Part shown: positions 42,648-51,071 of the stretch, in pieces
Numbering within the stretch: the stretch's first letter is position 1
How the letters are laid out: the number at the start of each line of letters is the position of its first letter
Source of the DNA: Candidatus Pacearchaeota archaeon
GTDB taxonomy: Archaea > Nanobdellota > Nanobdellia > Pacearchaeales > GW2011-AR1
NCBI GenBank assembly: GCA_002688875.1
Contig: NZDU01000040.1
Coordinates: 1-55,947 of the forward strand
Direction: 5' to 3'
Length of the DNA: 55,947 bases
The notes under the pieces: model-generated
The model's input: only the letters and a program-made list of their open reading frames with translations
Database searches by the model: none
What the model was told of the DNA's origin: nothing
Program-made: the position numbers and the translations under genes

Positions 42648-43627
42648 AAGTTGCGATTAATGGATTTGGAAGGATTGGAAGGACTGTGTTTAAAATTGGT
42701 TTGCAAAGAGGAGTGAATATTGTGGCTATTAATGATGTGCATGGTCCGAAAGATGCGGCTTATTTGTTGAAATATGACTCTGTTTATGGGGTTTATGATA
42801 AAGAGGTTAAAGTAGGGAAGGATTGCATTATAGTTGGGAGTAGAAGGATAAAAGTCCTACAAGAAAGAGACCCTAAGAAGTTACCTTGGAGGAAGAGAGG
42901 TGTGGATTGCGTGGTTGAGTCTACCGGGGTGTTTACAGATAGGAAGGGTGCGAGTTTACACCTGCAGGCCGGGGCTAAGAAGGTGTTGATAAGTGCGCCG
43001 GGTAAACATATGGATCTTACTATTGTGCCAGGTGCAAATTCTGATAAATTAATGAAGAAGCATAAAATTATTTCTGTGGCTTCGTGTACGACAAATTGTT
43101 TGGCCCCTGTGGCTAAAATATTAAATGATAAATTTGGGATTGAGAAAGCTTTGATGACAACCGTGCATGCGTATACTAATTCCCAAGCTTTGCATGATGG
43201 TTCAGCTGAGAAACCTCGAAGAGGAAGAGCGGCTGCTGCTAATATTGTGCCAACTACTACTGGTGCTACAAAGGCCGTTATTGAAGTTCTGCCAGAGTTA
43301 AAAGGAAAGTTAGATGGGTTGGCTATGAGAGTTCCTGTAGTGACTGGTTCTATTGTGGATTTGACTGCTAAGCTGAAGAAAAGTTTTAATGTGGATTTGA
43401 TTAATAAAGAGTTTAAGAGGGCTGCTGAGGGGGATTATAATGGGATTGTGGATTATACTGAGGAAGAATTAGTTTCTAGTGATACTATTAAGAACCCATA
43501 TTCGGCCATTGTTTCTGGGATTGATACTCAGAAAGTGGGAGATTTGGTTAAAATTTTAGCCTGGTATGATAATGAATGGGGTTATAGTAATAGGATGGTT
43601 GATGTTATTAAAATGTTGAGAGGTTAA
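42644..43627 (+). CDS. gap: Glyceraldehyde-3-phosphate dehydrogenase, bacterial/eukaryotic type
   Basis: 327 residues. NAD-binding INGFGRIGRTVF at the start, catalytic Cys148 in ASCTTNCLAP, His in TTVHAYTNSQ, and the C-terminal WYDNEWGYSNRMVD. It is the class I enzyme, not the archaeal class II GAPDH, as seen in many DPANN and halophile lineages. It is the first dedicated glycolytic gene of the cluster and is translationally coupled to GH130. Confidence 0.96.
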   Translation: MKVAINGFGRIGRTVFKIGLQRGVNIVAINDVHGPKDAAYLLKYDSVYGVYDKEVKVGKDCIIVGSRRIKVLQERDPKKLPWRKRGVDCVVESTGVFTDRKGASLHLQAGAKKVLISAPGKHMDLTIVPGANSDKLMKKHKIISVASCTTNCLAPVAKILNDKFGIEKALMTTVHAYTNSQALHDGSAEKPRRGRAAAANIVPTTTGATKAVIEVLPELKGKLDGLAMRVPVVTGSIVDLTAKLKKSFNVDLINKEFKRAAEGDYNGIVDYTEEELVSSDTIKNPYSAIVSGIDTQKVGDLVKILAWYDNEWGYSNRMVDVIKMLRG

Positions 43628-43628
43628 A

Positions 43629-43739
43629 ATGGCTAAGAAAAAAGAATCTAAATTTATAACTTGGCTTACGATTGTATTAAGTATTATTGGGATAGTTGCT
43701 TTGGTTTTGATGGCTTTGAAAGTGATTGGAATCATATAA
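43629..43739 (+). CDS. 36-residue single-helix membrane protein
   Basis: ATG 43629, one base after the GAPDH stop. Basic N-terminus MAKKKESK followed by one membrane helix (ITWLTIVLSIIGIVALVLMAL). Packed between GAPDH and another tiny membrane gene, so probably a real product of the operon. Function unknown. Confidence 0.5.
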   Translation: MAKKKESKFITWLTIVLSIIGIVALVLMALKVIGII

Positions 43740-43740
43740 A

Positions 43741-43917
43741 ATGAATGAAAGAGATGCTTTGATTCTTTTAGATTTGGTCTTGTTATTGATGGCAATGGGT
43801 TGGATGTTGGTTGCTTTATGGAGAGGGGTGGTGAATATTGAATTATTTTATAATTACACTTATATTGTATTAATGCTTTTTGCTATGGTATTAAATGTGA
43901 GAATGTTAAAAAAATGA
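43741..43917 (+). CDS. 58-residue two-helix membrane protein
   Basis: ATG 43741 (MNERDALILL), one base after the previous stop; it overlaps the pgk start by 4 bases. Two hydrophobic helices (about 6-27 and 37-53). The tight overlaps with its neighbours support it as a gene. The frame is open 15 bases farther upstream, but the ATG given fits operon spacing. Function unknown. Confidence 0.55.
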   Translation: MNERDALILLDLVLLLMAMGWMLVALWRGVVNIELFYNYTYIVLMLFAMVLNVRMLKK

Positions 43918-45008
43918 AGACCTTAGATAGTTTTAATTTTAAAGGTAAGACAGTTTTAGCGAGGTGTGATTTGGATTCTCCTGTTGTTAAGGGTAAAGTT
44001 TTGATGAATGAAAGGCTGAAAGGTAATTTTAAAACTTTGAAAGAGTTGAAAAATAAAAAAGCTAAAGTTGTGGTAATTGGACATCAGGGGAGACCTGGGC
44101 AAAGTGATTTTACTTCTTTAAAACAGCATGCTAAGTTGTTAAAAATTAAGTTTGTTCCAGATATCATTGGAAAGAAAGCTTTAGAAGAGATTGAGAAATT
44201 AAAGGATGGAGAGGTTTTAATGTTAGAGAATGTTCGAAAGTTGAAGGATGAATTTAAAGGTAATAGTAATAATAACCTAGTGAAGAAATTAAAAGAGAAA
44301 TGTGAGGTTTATGTAAATGATGCTTTTTCAGTGTGTCATCGGAAACATACTAGTGTTGTAGGGTTTCCAAAAGTAATGAGAAAATGTATGGGGAGGAGTT
44401 TGGAGAAAGAGTTGAAAGCTTTAAAGAAATTAAAAAAAGTAAAGGGTTTGTATATTTTAGCCGGGACTAAGCCTAAGGATAATATTAATTTGTTAAAAGG
44501 TCAGAAGGTGTTGAGTTGTGGAATTTTTGGGCAATTGTGTTTAATTGCTAAAGGATTTAAATTTGGAGCTCAGAATAAATTCTTAAGAAAGAAAATTGGA
44601 ATTGTTAAAAAGAGTAAATTAAGGAATATTTTGACCCCCATAGATTTTGGTGTAAAAGTGGATGGAAAGAGGAAGGAATTGAAATTAGAAGATTTTCCAA
44701 GTAAATATGAGATTTATGATATTGGAGAAGAAACTATAAAAAAATATGTTAGTGAAATTAAGAAAGCTAAAACTGTGTTTATGAAAGGAACAGCAGGTTA
44801 TTGTGAAGATAAAAAATTTTGTAAAGGAACCGAAGAAATATTGAAAGCTGTAAGTAAATGTAAATTTTCAGTTGTGGGAGGAGGTCATTTGAGTGAGGCT
44901 GTAAGTAAATTAAAAATCAAGGGAATAAATCATGTGAGTTTGAGTGGGGGAACTTTATTGGAATATGTTTCTGGGAAAAAGTTAGTTGGTGTTGAGGCTT
45001 TGAACTAA
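43914..45008 (+). CDS. pgk: Phosphoglycerate kinase
   Basis: 364 residues, on the short side (usual about 390-410). Substrate-binding ARCDLDSPV near the N-terminus, IGHQGRPGQ, NDAFSVCHRKHTSVVGFP, and the C-terminal phosphate-binding VVGGGHLSEAVSKL with SLSGGTLLEYVSGKKLVG. It converts 1,3-bisphosphoglycerate to 3-phosphoglycerate with ATP gain, directly after GAPDH. Asp to His and several Gly changes in the nucleotide region make it somewhat divergent, but the family is clear. Confidence 0.93.
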   Translation: MKTLDSFNFKGKTVLARCDLDSPVVKGKVLMNERLKGNFKTLKELKNKKAKVVVIGHQGRPGQSDFTSLKQHAKLLKIKFVPDIIGKKALEEIEKLKDGEVLMLENVRKLKDEFKGNSNNNLVKKLKEKCEVYVNDAFSVCHRKHTSVVGFPKVMRKCMGRSLEKELKALKKLKKVKGLYILAGTKPKDNINLLKGQKVLSCGIFGQLCLIAKGFKFGAQNKFLRKKIGIVKKSKLRNILTPIDFGVKVDGKRKELKLEDFPSKYEIYDIGEETIKKYVSEIKKAKTVFMKGTAGYCEDKKFCKGTEEILKAVSKCKFSVVGGGHLSEAVSKLKIKGINHVSLSGGTLLEYVSGKKLVGVEALN

Positions 45009-45343
45009 ACTCGACCGTACTTATCTTCTAATTTGACTTCATCTTTTTCATCGAAAATGCCGAAAGAAATCTCTAAGACTTTAACGATTTTATTATAAGC
45101 ACCCAACCTATGTTTTTTCTTAACAGGAATATTAAATTCATCTCCTTTTTTTCCTCTAAGAGTTTTGTTTCCAATTACAATTTTGGCAGGTCCTTCTAAG
45201 ACTTTCCAGAATTCTCTTCTTTTTTTATGATATTGCAAACTTAAAACTTGTTTGGGTTTAACTATTAAGATTTTAACTGTAGATTTCTCATTTAAAGTGA
45301 ATTGTTTAAATTCACCCCAGGGTCTTTTTACTGTTTTTGCCAT
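45005..45343 (-). CDS. Cupin-type mannose-6-phosphate isomerase-like protein
   Basis: 112 residues: RPWGEFKQFTLNEKSTVKIL, LSLQYHKKRREFWKVLEG and an IPVKKKHRLGAYN metal-binding strand are the type II mannose-6-phosphate isomerase pattern (as in the C-terminal domain of ManC), with His and Glu metal ligands. It could interconvert fructose 6-phosphate and mannose 6-phosphate, linking glycolysis to the mannose genes at 37.8-42.6 kb. It is convergent with pgk with a 4-base overlap. Confidence 0.82.
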   Translation of the reverse strand: MAKTVKRPWGEFKQFTLNEKSTVKILIVKPKQVLSLQYHKKRREFWKVLEGPAKIVIGNKTLRGKKGDEFNIPVKKKHRLGAYNKIVKVLEISFGIFDEKDEVKLEDKYGRV

Positions 45344-45402
45344 ATAAGTTGAATAATTTTATATATTATAAAAACCTTATGTTCTAAAAAAGAGGATAAT
45401 AT

Positions 45403-46278
45403 ATGTTTGATGTAGTTACAGTTGGAAGTAATGTAGTGGATGTGTTTGTAGATACTAACATTCATGAGAAGAAAAAAGCTCTGAATTATCCCGTGGGTTC
45501 TAAATTATTGATTAAAGACATTAGATTTGATATTGGTGGGGGAGGTACAAATACTGGAGTGGCTTTTGCTAGATTGGGGTTGAGAACCGGGTATGCAGGG
45601 AAGGTTGGAAAAGATAACAATGGAAAGGAAATTTTAGCTTTATTAAGAAATGAAAAGGTTAAATTCTTAGGTAAGCAGGAAGGGAAGAGTGATGTTTCTA
45701 TTATTTTGGATAGTAAAGAGCATGGAAGGACTGTTTTAACTAAGAAAGTTTTGAATAATACTTTAAGATTAAAAAATGTTAAAAAGTTTAAAACAAAGTG
45801 GTTATATTATTCAACTATGATGGGAGAAAGTTTTGAGACCCAATTAGAATTGGCTAGGAAGACAAAGGCGAAGATTGCGTTTAATCCTACAGAGTATTTA
45901 ATTAAGAGAGTGAATTTAAAGCCTTTACTGAAGCATGTTAAGATTTTGATTTTAAATAAAGAAGAAAGTAAAATGTTGGCTAATAATGTTGAAAAGTTAA
46001 GGGAATTAGGCCCGGAGATTATATGTATTACGGATAAAGATAAAGAGATTCAATGTTACAATGGGATTAAAAATTATAAAATAAAACCCCATAAGATAAA
46101 GGTGGTGGAGAGGACGGGTGCGGGGGATGCTTTTGCAGCTACCCTTGTGGGATGTATAATAAAAGGAGTTAGTATGAACAAAAGTTTAGAATTGGCTGTT
46201 AAAAATTCAGAGTCTGTTATCAGACATATTGGAGCTAAAAATAAATTATTGAGGTGGAGAAATGGTTGGCTTAGGTAA
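45403..46278 (+). CDS. PfkB-family carbohydrate kinase
   Basis: 291 residues. Ribokinase fold with RFDIGGGGTNTGVAFARLG near the N-terminus and the PfkB signature 2 ERTGAGDAFAATLVG with catalytic Asp. Substrate could be fructose 6-phosphate (a phosphofructokinase), ribose or a nucleoside. Its place ahead of aldolase and TPI favours a phosphofructokinase role, but this is an inference from position. It overlaps the aldolase gene by 17 bases. Confidence 0.85.
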   Translation: MFDVVTVGSNVVDVFVDTNIHEKKKALNYPVGSKLLIKDIRFDIGGGGTNTGVAFARLGLRTGYAGKVGKDNNGKEILALLRNEKVKFLGKQEGKSDVSIILDSKEHGRTVLTKKVLNNTLRLKNVKKFKTKWLYYSTMMGESFETQLELARKTKAKIAFNPTEYLIKRVNLKPLLKHVKILILNKEESKMLANNVEKLRELGPEIICITDKDKEIQCYNGIKNYKIKPHKIKVVERTGAGDAFAATLVGCIIKGVSMNKSLELAVKNSESVIRHIGAKNKLLRWRNGWLR

Positions 46279-46999
46279 AATAACCAAAAAAGGGAAAGCT
46301 TTGTATTTGGCTTATGACCAGGGATTAGAACATGGGCCAATTGATTTTAATGATAAAAATGTAGATCCTAATTATATTTTGGATATTGCTAAAAGGGGGA
46401 AAGTAAGTGGGTTGATTTTTCAAAAAGGCATAGCTGAGAAATATAAATCTAAAGTGCCTTTGATTGTGAAGTTAAATGGGAAGACGAGTTTAGTGAAAGG
46501 GGAACCACTCTCTAGACAATTGTGTAGTGTGAAGGAAGCTTTAAAATTAAAAGCTAAAGCTGTGGGTTATACCATATACATAGGGAGTAGGCATGAAAAT
46601 ATTATGTTTAGAGAATTTGAAAAGATAGAGAAAGAGGCACATAAAAGAAAACTACCCGTGATATTGTGGGCCTATCCCAGAGGAAAAGGTGTAAATGAAA
46701 ATAGTGGGAAAAATTTAGCTTATGCTGCCAGAGTAGGATTGGAGTTGGGAGCAGATATTATTAAAATTAGATATAATGGAAAAATAGAAGATATGAAATG
46801 GGCTGTAAAATCGGCTGGAAAAACTAGGGTGGTTGTGGCTGGGGGTAAAAGAAAATCCCCTTCAGGATTTTTACAAGATGCTAAAGAAGTTATGAAAGCA
46901 GGGGCTATCGGACTTGCGGTTGGAAGGAATATTTGGCAGGCTAAAGAACCTTTAGAAGTTGTTAGTAAATTAAAAAAAATAATTTGGGGAAAATGTTAA
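46262..46999 (+). CDS. fba: Fructose-bisphosphate aldolase, archaeal class I (DhnA type)
   Basis: 245 residues. Cleaves fructose 1,6-bisphosphate. Motifs include LAYDQGLEHGPIDF, WAYPRGKGVNE, the Schiff-base Lys168 in ADIIKIRYNG and the phosphate-binding VAGGKRKS and GLAVGRNIWQ. Archaeal DhnA/FbaB family, not the bacterial zinc enzyme. It overlaps both neighbours, so the PfkB-Fba-Tpi set is likely one operon. Confidence 0.93.
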   Translation: MVGLGKITKKGKALYLAYDQGLEHGPIDFNDKNVDPNYILDIAKRGKVSGLIFQKGIAEKYKSKVPLIVKLNGKTSLVKGEPLSRQLCSVKEALKLKAKAVGYTIYIGSRHENIMFREFEKIEKEAHKRKLPVILWAYPRGKGVNENSGKNLAYAARVGLELGADIIKIRYNGKIEDMKWAVKSAGKTRVVVAGGKRKSPSGFLQDAKEVMKAGAIGLAVGRNIWQAKEPLEVVSKLKKIIWGKC

Positions 47000-47598
47000 T
47001 TATTAATTTGAAGACGTATAAATTTGGAAATGAGGAAATAGCTAAAATAATTGGTAGGAAAGGAATAATTGCATGTCAAGCTATGGAAATTAAAACCTTG
47101 AGTAAGTTTAGTACTATATATGCTCAACATGTGGATAGTTTTGAACCTGGAAGACATACGGGTTATATCTTGCCAGAGAGTGTTAAAAAGGCCGGAGCCA
47201 AGGGTGTGATATTAAATCACTCAGAACACAAGTTAAGTTTAAATGTACTAAAAGCTACCATTAATAGGTGCAAAAAGCTGAATTTGAAGACTTTGATATG
47301 TGTTTCAAGTTTGGGAGAGGTGAAGAAAATAAAGAAGTTGAAGCCAAGTATGATAGCTTATGAGGCTAGGGAATTGATTGGAACGGGTAAGAGTGTGAGT
47401 AAGTCTAAACCCAAGATTGTGGAAAATTTTGTGAAATCATTAAAGAACACTAAAATAATTCCGTTGTGCGGGGCTGGGATTTCCGATGGAGAGGATGTTA
47501 GAATAGCTAAACAACTAGGATGCAAGGGTGTATTGGTGGCGAGTGCGATTGCTAAAGCTAAGAATCCTAAGAAAATAATAAAGGATTTAAAATGGTAA
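46993..47598 (+). CDS. tpiA: Triosephosphate isomerase, archaeal short type
   Basis: 201 residues from ATG 46993, which overlaps the aldolase stop. The compact archaeal TPI pattern is present: INLKTYKFG with substrate Lys, the His electrophile in LNHSEHKL, catalytic Glu in [15 protein letters not shown] and the phosphate loop [10 protein letters not shown]. Length is slightly below the archaeal 220-230. It interconverts the two triose phosphates. Confidence 0.92.
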
Positions 47599-47795
47599 AA
47601 GAGACTAAAGTGGAGAAGTATTTTTTATTATCTTGGAAAAAAGGCGGGATTATTGTGGTTATTGGGTTTGTAAGTATTTTGTTACATAATTTTTTATCAG
47701 CTTTATTAGGGATGGAAGGGCCTGTGTTTTTTTCCAATGGTGGTTTTTTTGATTCCTCTTTATTTAACGATTTCAATCAGTTATACTTTATTTAG
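47592..47795 (+). CDS. Small membrane protein in the glycolytic operon
   Basis: 67 residues, [19 protein letters not shown]. One strong membrane helix (about 19-40), followed by a Phe/Ser-rich tail with weak hydrophobicity. It overlaps the tpiA stop. Third tiny membrane protein in this metabolic cluster; function unknown. Confidence 0.5.
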
Positions 47796-47807
47796 GAAAA
47801 TAAAAAA

Positions 47808-48788
47808 ATGAAAATTGGGTTTTTTGAAATAGAAAGGAAGTGGGAAAGAGAATATTTGAAAGAGAAATTAAAAAGACATAATTTAAAATTTTTTGAAGAT
47901 GAGTTGACTTTAAAGAATGTAGATAAAGTGAAAGATGTGGATGTTTTAAGTGTATTTGTGTATTCCGAGATTACGGAAGAAATCTTAGATTTACTTCCTA
48001 AATTAAAATTAATTTGTTCTATGTCTACCGGGGTGGACCATATTAATCTGGAAGAGTGTAAGAGAAGAAGGATAAGGGTGGAGAGTGTACCCCATTATGG
48101 AGAAAATACTGTGGCTGAGTACACATTCGCTTTAATTTTGACTCTGTCTAGAAGAATAATGGAAGCGTGTGAAAAAGTAAGAGAAGGGAAGTTTGAACAT
48201 GAAGGTTTAACAGGGTTTGATTTGAAAGGAAAAACAATCGGGGTTATAGGGGTAGGACATATTGGGGAGCATGTAGTTAAAATAGCTAAAGGATTTGAGA
48301 TGAAAGTACTGGGATGTGCAAGAAAACCAAATAAGAAATTAGCTAGAAAATTAGGGTTTAGATATTGTAGTTTGGAAACTGCTTTGAAAAAATCAGATGT
48401 GATTACTTTACATTTACCTTTAACACCTGGAACTAAAAATATAATTAATCAGAAAAATATTAATTTGGTTAAGAAAGGGGCTTTGTTGATTAATACTTCC
48501 AGAGGGGGCATTGTGGAAACAGATGCTATTTTGAAAGGATTAAAAAATAGAAAATTATCTGGAGTGGGTCTGGATGTTTTAGAGGAAGAATGTTTTATTA
48601 AAGAAGAGACAGAATTGTTATCTAAAAAATCTAAGAAAAGTTATGATTTGAGAACTTTAATTCAAAATCATATTTTGTTAAAACATCCTAAAGTGATTAT
48701 TACTCCACATAATGCCTTTAATACTAAAGAAGCTTTGACTAGGATAATGGATACAACCGTGGAGAATATCAAACAATTTAGAAAATGA
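47808..48788 (+). CDS. D-2-hydroxyacid dehydrogenase (NAD-dependent)
   Basis: 326 residues. Two-domain oxidoreductase with the NAD site GVIGVGHIGEHVVKIAKGF, the signature TPGTKNIINQKN and the conserved Arg-Gly in NTSRGGIVETDAI. Catalytic His in HPKVIITPHNAF. Substrate could be lactate, glycerate or 3-phosphoglycerate. Its position among glycolytic genes suggests D-lactate or glycerate metabolism, for example disposing of NADH. It overlaps the ROK gene by 4 bases. Confidence 0.9.
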   Translation: MKIGFFEIERKWEREYLKEKLKRHNLKFFEDELTLKNVDKVKDVDVLSVFVYSEITEEILDLLPKLKLICSMSTGVDHINLEECKRRRIRVESVPHYGENTVAEYTFALILTLSRRIMEACEKVREGKFEHEGLTGFDLKGKTIGVIGVGHIGEHVVKIAKGFEMKVLGCARKPNKKLARKLGFRYCSLETALKKSDVITLHLPLTPGTKNIINQKNINLVKKGALLINTSRGGIVETDAILKGLKNRKLSGVGLDVLEEECFIKEETELLSKKSKKSYDLRTLIQNHILLKHPKVIITPHNAFNTKEALTRIMDTTVENIKQFRK

Positions 48789-49606
48789 TAATAGGGGTAG
48801 ATATTGGAGGAACAAGTATTCGGGCAGGTTTAATTAAAAATGGCAAGATAATTAAGAAATGTAAAAAAGTGAGTTGCATGGATGTGGGGAAAAAATGTTT
48901 CATTGGGAATTTGTTAGGTTGTATTGAAGCTGTTTATGATAAGAGAGTTAAAACAATCGGGGTTGGATGTCCGGGACCTGCGAATTATCAAACTGGAAAA
49001 TTGATTAATCCTCCAAATTTAAGACCGCTTTGGGGGGTAAATATAAAAAATATAATTAAGAGAAGGTATAAAGTAAAAGTGGAGATGAATAATGATGCTA
49101 ATTGTGCAGCTTTGGCTGAGGCAAAAAATAGAAAAGAGAAAGATTTCGTAGTTTTGACATTGGGAACTGGTATTGGATGTGGGGTAATTTTGGGTGGTAA
49201 ATTGTACAGAGGAAAAGGGAATGCTTCAGAATTAGGACATATGATTATTGATAAGGAAAAAGATTTAGAAGATTTAGCTTCTGGGACTGCAATTACAAAT
49301 AAAGCTAAAAGAAGATTAAGGAAAAAATTATTGGCTTCTGAATTAGTTAAAAGATGTACTAACGATGCTGGAGCTAGGAGAATTATAAAAGAAAGTGCAG
49401 AATATTTGGGTATTGGATTGGCGAATATTGCAAATATTTTTGATCCAGAAGTCATTGTTTTGACCGGAGGTATTAAAGAAGCTGGAAGTTATTATTTATC
49501 TATTGCAAAAGAAAAAATGAAAGAGTATTGTCTATTAAATTCTAAAGTGGTTTGGAGTAAAGTTAAGGATGCTGGAATAATCGGGGCAGGTTGTTTAGTA
49601 GAGTAG
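48785..49606 (+). CDS. ROK-family sugar kinase (glucokinase-like)
   Basis: 273 residues. Phosphate 1 loop GVDIGGTSIRAGLI, the N-x-D catalytic site in EMNNDANCAALAEA, and LTLGTGIGCGVILGG. Compared with bacterial ROK proteins it lacks the CxCGxxGC zinc motif (the equivalent segment reads KEKDLEDLASGTA). It would phosphorylate glucose or a related hexose at the entry of the cluster. Last gene of the apparent operon. Confidence 0.88.
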   Translation: MIIGVDIGGTSIRAGLIKNGKIIKKCKKVSCMDVGKKCFIGNLLGCIEAVYDKRVKTIGVGCPGPANYQTGKLINPPNLRPLWGVNIKNIIKRRYKVKVEMNNDANCAALAEAKNRKEKDFVVLTLGTGIGCGVILGGKLYRGKGNASELGHMIIDKEKDLEDLASGTAITNKAKRRLRKKLLASELVKRCTNDAGARRIIKESAEYLGIGLANIANIFDPEVIVLTGGIKEAGSYYLSIAKEKMKEYCLLNSKVVWSKVKDAGIIGAGCLVE

Positions 49607-49649
49607 ATTACCACAAGCTTTATAAAAAATTTAAGTTTTTTGAGGATAT

Positions 49650-50144
49650 ATGAAACGAAATATTACTTTATTTGGAATTTTAGTTTTGGCTGCATTTTTA
49701 GTAAGTGGAGTAGGGTGTGTAGAAGATATGGAAGATAATCTCTATGATCTATCTATAGATGATGACTCCGTAAATAAAAATGATGTGGTTATTGGAGCAG
49801 TAGTTTCTGAAAAAGTTTTGGTAGATAGGACCAGATATGTCCAAGCAGGAAATCCCCCCTTTGATATGACTAATGTTATCTTTGTTAATGAGGTAGGTAA
49901 AGGCTACAAGATAGAAGTTATGTCGGGAAGTGAATTGAAAGTGGATGTAATGACTGACAAAGACTGTTTATTAAAAGCTCAAGGTGATGACTTTAATGTA
50001 ATAACTACTGAACAAGGAACAGAAGTAGTTATGGTGAATGAAGTGGCTCCGGAAGAAGATCAAAATATTTGTGTGAGTGGAGAGGCTATGGGTGGAGAGG
50101 GACAAATAGAGATTAAATTTAAAGTAACTGAGCTAAACTACTGA
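49650..50144 (+). CDS. Secreted lipoprotein-like hypothetical protein
   Basis: 164 residues. N-terminal signal MKRNITLFGILVLAAFLVSG followed by a lipobox-like VGC, so the mature protein may be lipid-anchored at about Cys23. The mature part is acidic and beta-rich, with two more Cys. No family recognised. Expressed from its own TATA-like promoter about 30 bases upstream. Confidence 0.6.
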   Translation: MKRNITLFGILVLAAFLVSGVGCVEDMEDNLYDLSIDDDSVNKNDVVIGAVVSEKVLVDRTRYVQAGNPPFDMTNVIFVNEVGKGYKIEVMSGSELKVDVMTDKDCLLKAQGDDFNVITTEQGTEVVMVNEVAPEEDQNICVSGEAMGGEGQIEIKFKVTELNY

Positions 50145-50222
50145 AACTTTTAAAAAAGGTTTCATCAAAAGAATCTTTTTGGAAGAAAATTTCACCAAAA
50201 AGAATTTTTTCTTTTTTTTAAA
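50144..50222 (+). terminator. Double hairpin with TTCATCA and TTCACCA tails
   Basis: From the stop codon onward: GAAACTTTT-AAA-AAAGGTTTC (9-bp stem) then ATCAAAAG, followed by a second TTTTTGGAAGAAAA motif with TTTCACCAAAAAG and a long T-rich run. The same architecture appears after EF-2 and EF-1A. Probable 3'-end signal. Confidence 0.5.
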
Positions 50223-50265
50223 ACCATTAATTATTTAAACAGGATATTTCTTTTATTTTTATTAT

Positions 50266-50366
50266 GGGCCCGTAGCTCAGCTTGGTAGAGCAACAGCCTT
50301 TTAAGCTGTGGGTCGAGGGAATGTGTTAGAAATAGCATATCTCGAATTCAAATCCCTTCGGGCCCG
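50266..50366 (+). tRNA. tRNA-Lys(TTT) with a T-arm intron
   Basis: Acceptor GGGCCCG/CGGGCCC with G73; D arm GCTC-AGCTTGGTA-GAGC; anticodon arm ACAGC-CTTTTAA-GCTGT, uninterrupted, anticodon TTT. The T arm GAGGG...TTCAAAT-CCCTT is split by 27 nt at position 53/54. A bulge-helix-bulge is visible: TCGAG pairs with CTCGA, with bulges GGA and ATT, and an inner stem ATGTG/CATAT. Removal leaves a standard 74-nt tRNA. Confidence 0.9.
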
Positions 50367-50388
50367 CTTTTTATTATTTCTTCTCTTT

Positions 50389-50590
50389 GGGCTAAATCCG
50401 ATGCTTGTAAAGCCAGACTAATTGAAAATTTTAGTATAAATGAAGTACCCGTTAATCTTTATCTGGTTAATGACCAAGATGGAATTAAACATGCTTTCAT
50501 TACTAATTTGAAAGTTCCAGTTTTATTGTCTCATTATCTCTATAAGTGGTATGGTAAGCGTTAGGGGATTGAAACAGGCTATCGGTTAAA
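50389..50590 (+). pseudogene. Remnant of an IS4/ISH3-like transposase
   Basis: Plus-strand translation gives VNLYLVNDQDGIKHAFITNL, then SHYLYKWYGKR, an in-frame TAG, then GIETGYR. This matches the region around the final catalytic Glu of the transposase encoded at 51072-52622 (LILVDDDEGIKRAFITNL...YLYKFYSKRWGIETSYR). It has no N-terminus and a stop in place of the conserved Trp, so it is a decayed fragment of a related element. Confidence 0.8.
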
Positions 50591-50606
50591 AAACAGAGGA
50601 AAATAC

Positions 50607-50894
50607 TTGGAATATCACAAGAGATATTACGAAGAAAATAAAAAGAAAATAATAGAACAAAAGAAACAATACAGAAGACTAACCAAAGAAGCGAGAAATA
50701 AATGTAGAAGGAGATACAGAAAGAAATTCTTAGAGAAGACAAGAATGATGGCTCAAATAAATACCTACAGAAGGTTACAGGCTAAGTTAGCAGAACGGCG
50801 TCTTAAAATCAATGGTTATAAGCCTAGTACCCAGGACATAGACAATTCGTTTTCCACTTATGGTCTTTCGGAACTACTGTTTTACAGTAGTTGA
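50607..50894 (+). pseudogene. Truncated copy of the basic protein family seen at 55356-55868
   Basis: 95 codons from a TTG, continuous upstream with KYLEYHKRYYEENKKK. The composition (repeated Arg/Lys/Tyr, RRLTKEARNKCRRRYRKKF) and the ending STYGLSELLF match the C-terminal part of the 55356-55868 product (SSLSQLLF), which has an extra N-terminal zinc ribbon. This copy has lost that part and directly follows the transposase remnant. Confidence 0.6.
50872..50892 (+). terminator. Hairpin AACTACTG/CAGTAGTT
   Basis: An 8-bp perfect inverted repeat with loop TTTTA that overlaps the stop codon of the truncated basic gene. The left arm ACTACTGTTTTA also ends the homologous gene at 55868, so this sequence was copied with the family. 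The 178 bases that follow, up to 51071, hold no gene I can see. Confidence 0.45.
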
Positions 50895-51071
50895 GTAAGT
50901 AATTTACCTCGAGGGTTGAACATACTTAGTATAAAGAATTTTTCCTACTCTTCCCACTGAAATTTCAGATGAATTTTTAGAAAGTCAAATTTTTAGTTAC
51001 AATTCTATAGAAATGACAACAAAACAGTAGAGTTCCAACTAGAAGAACCCTTTAGAAGAGCTTCACTAAAA

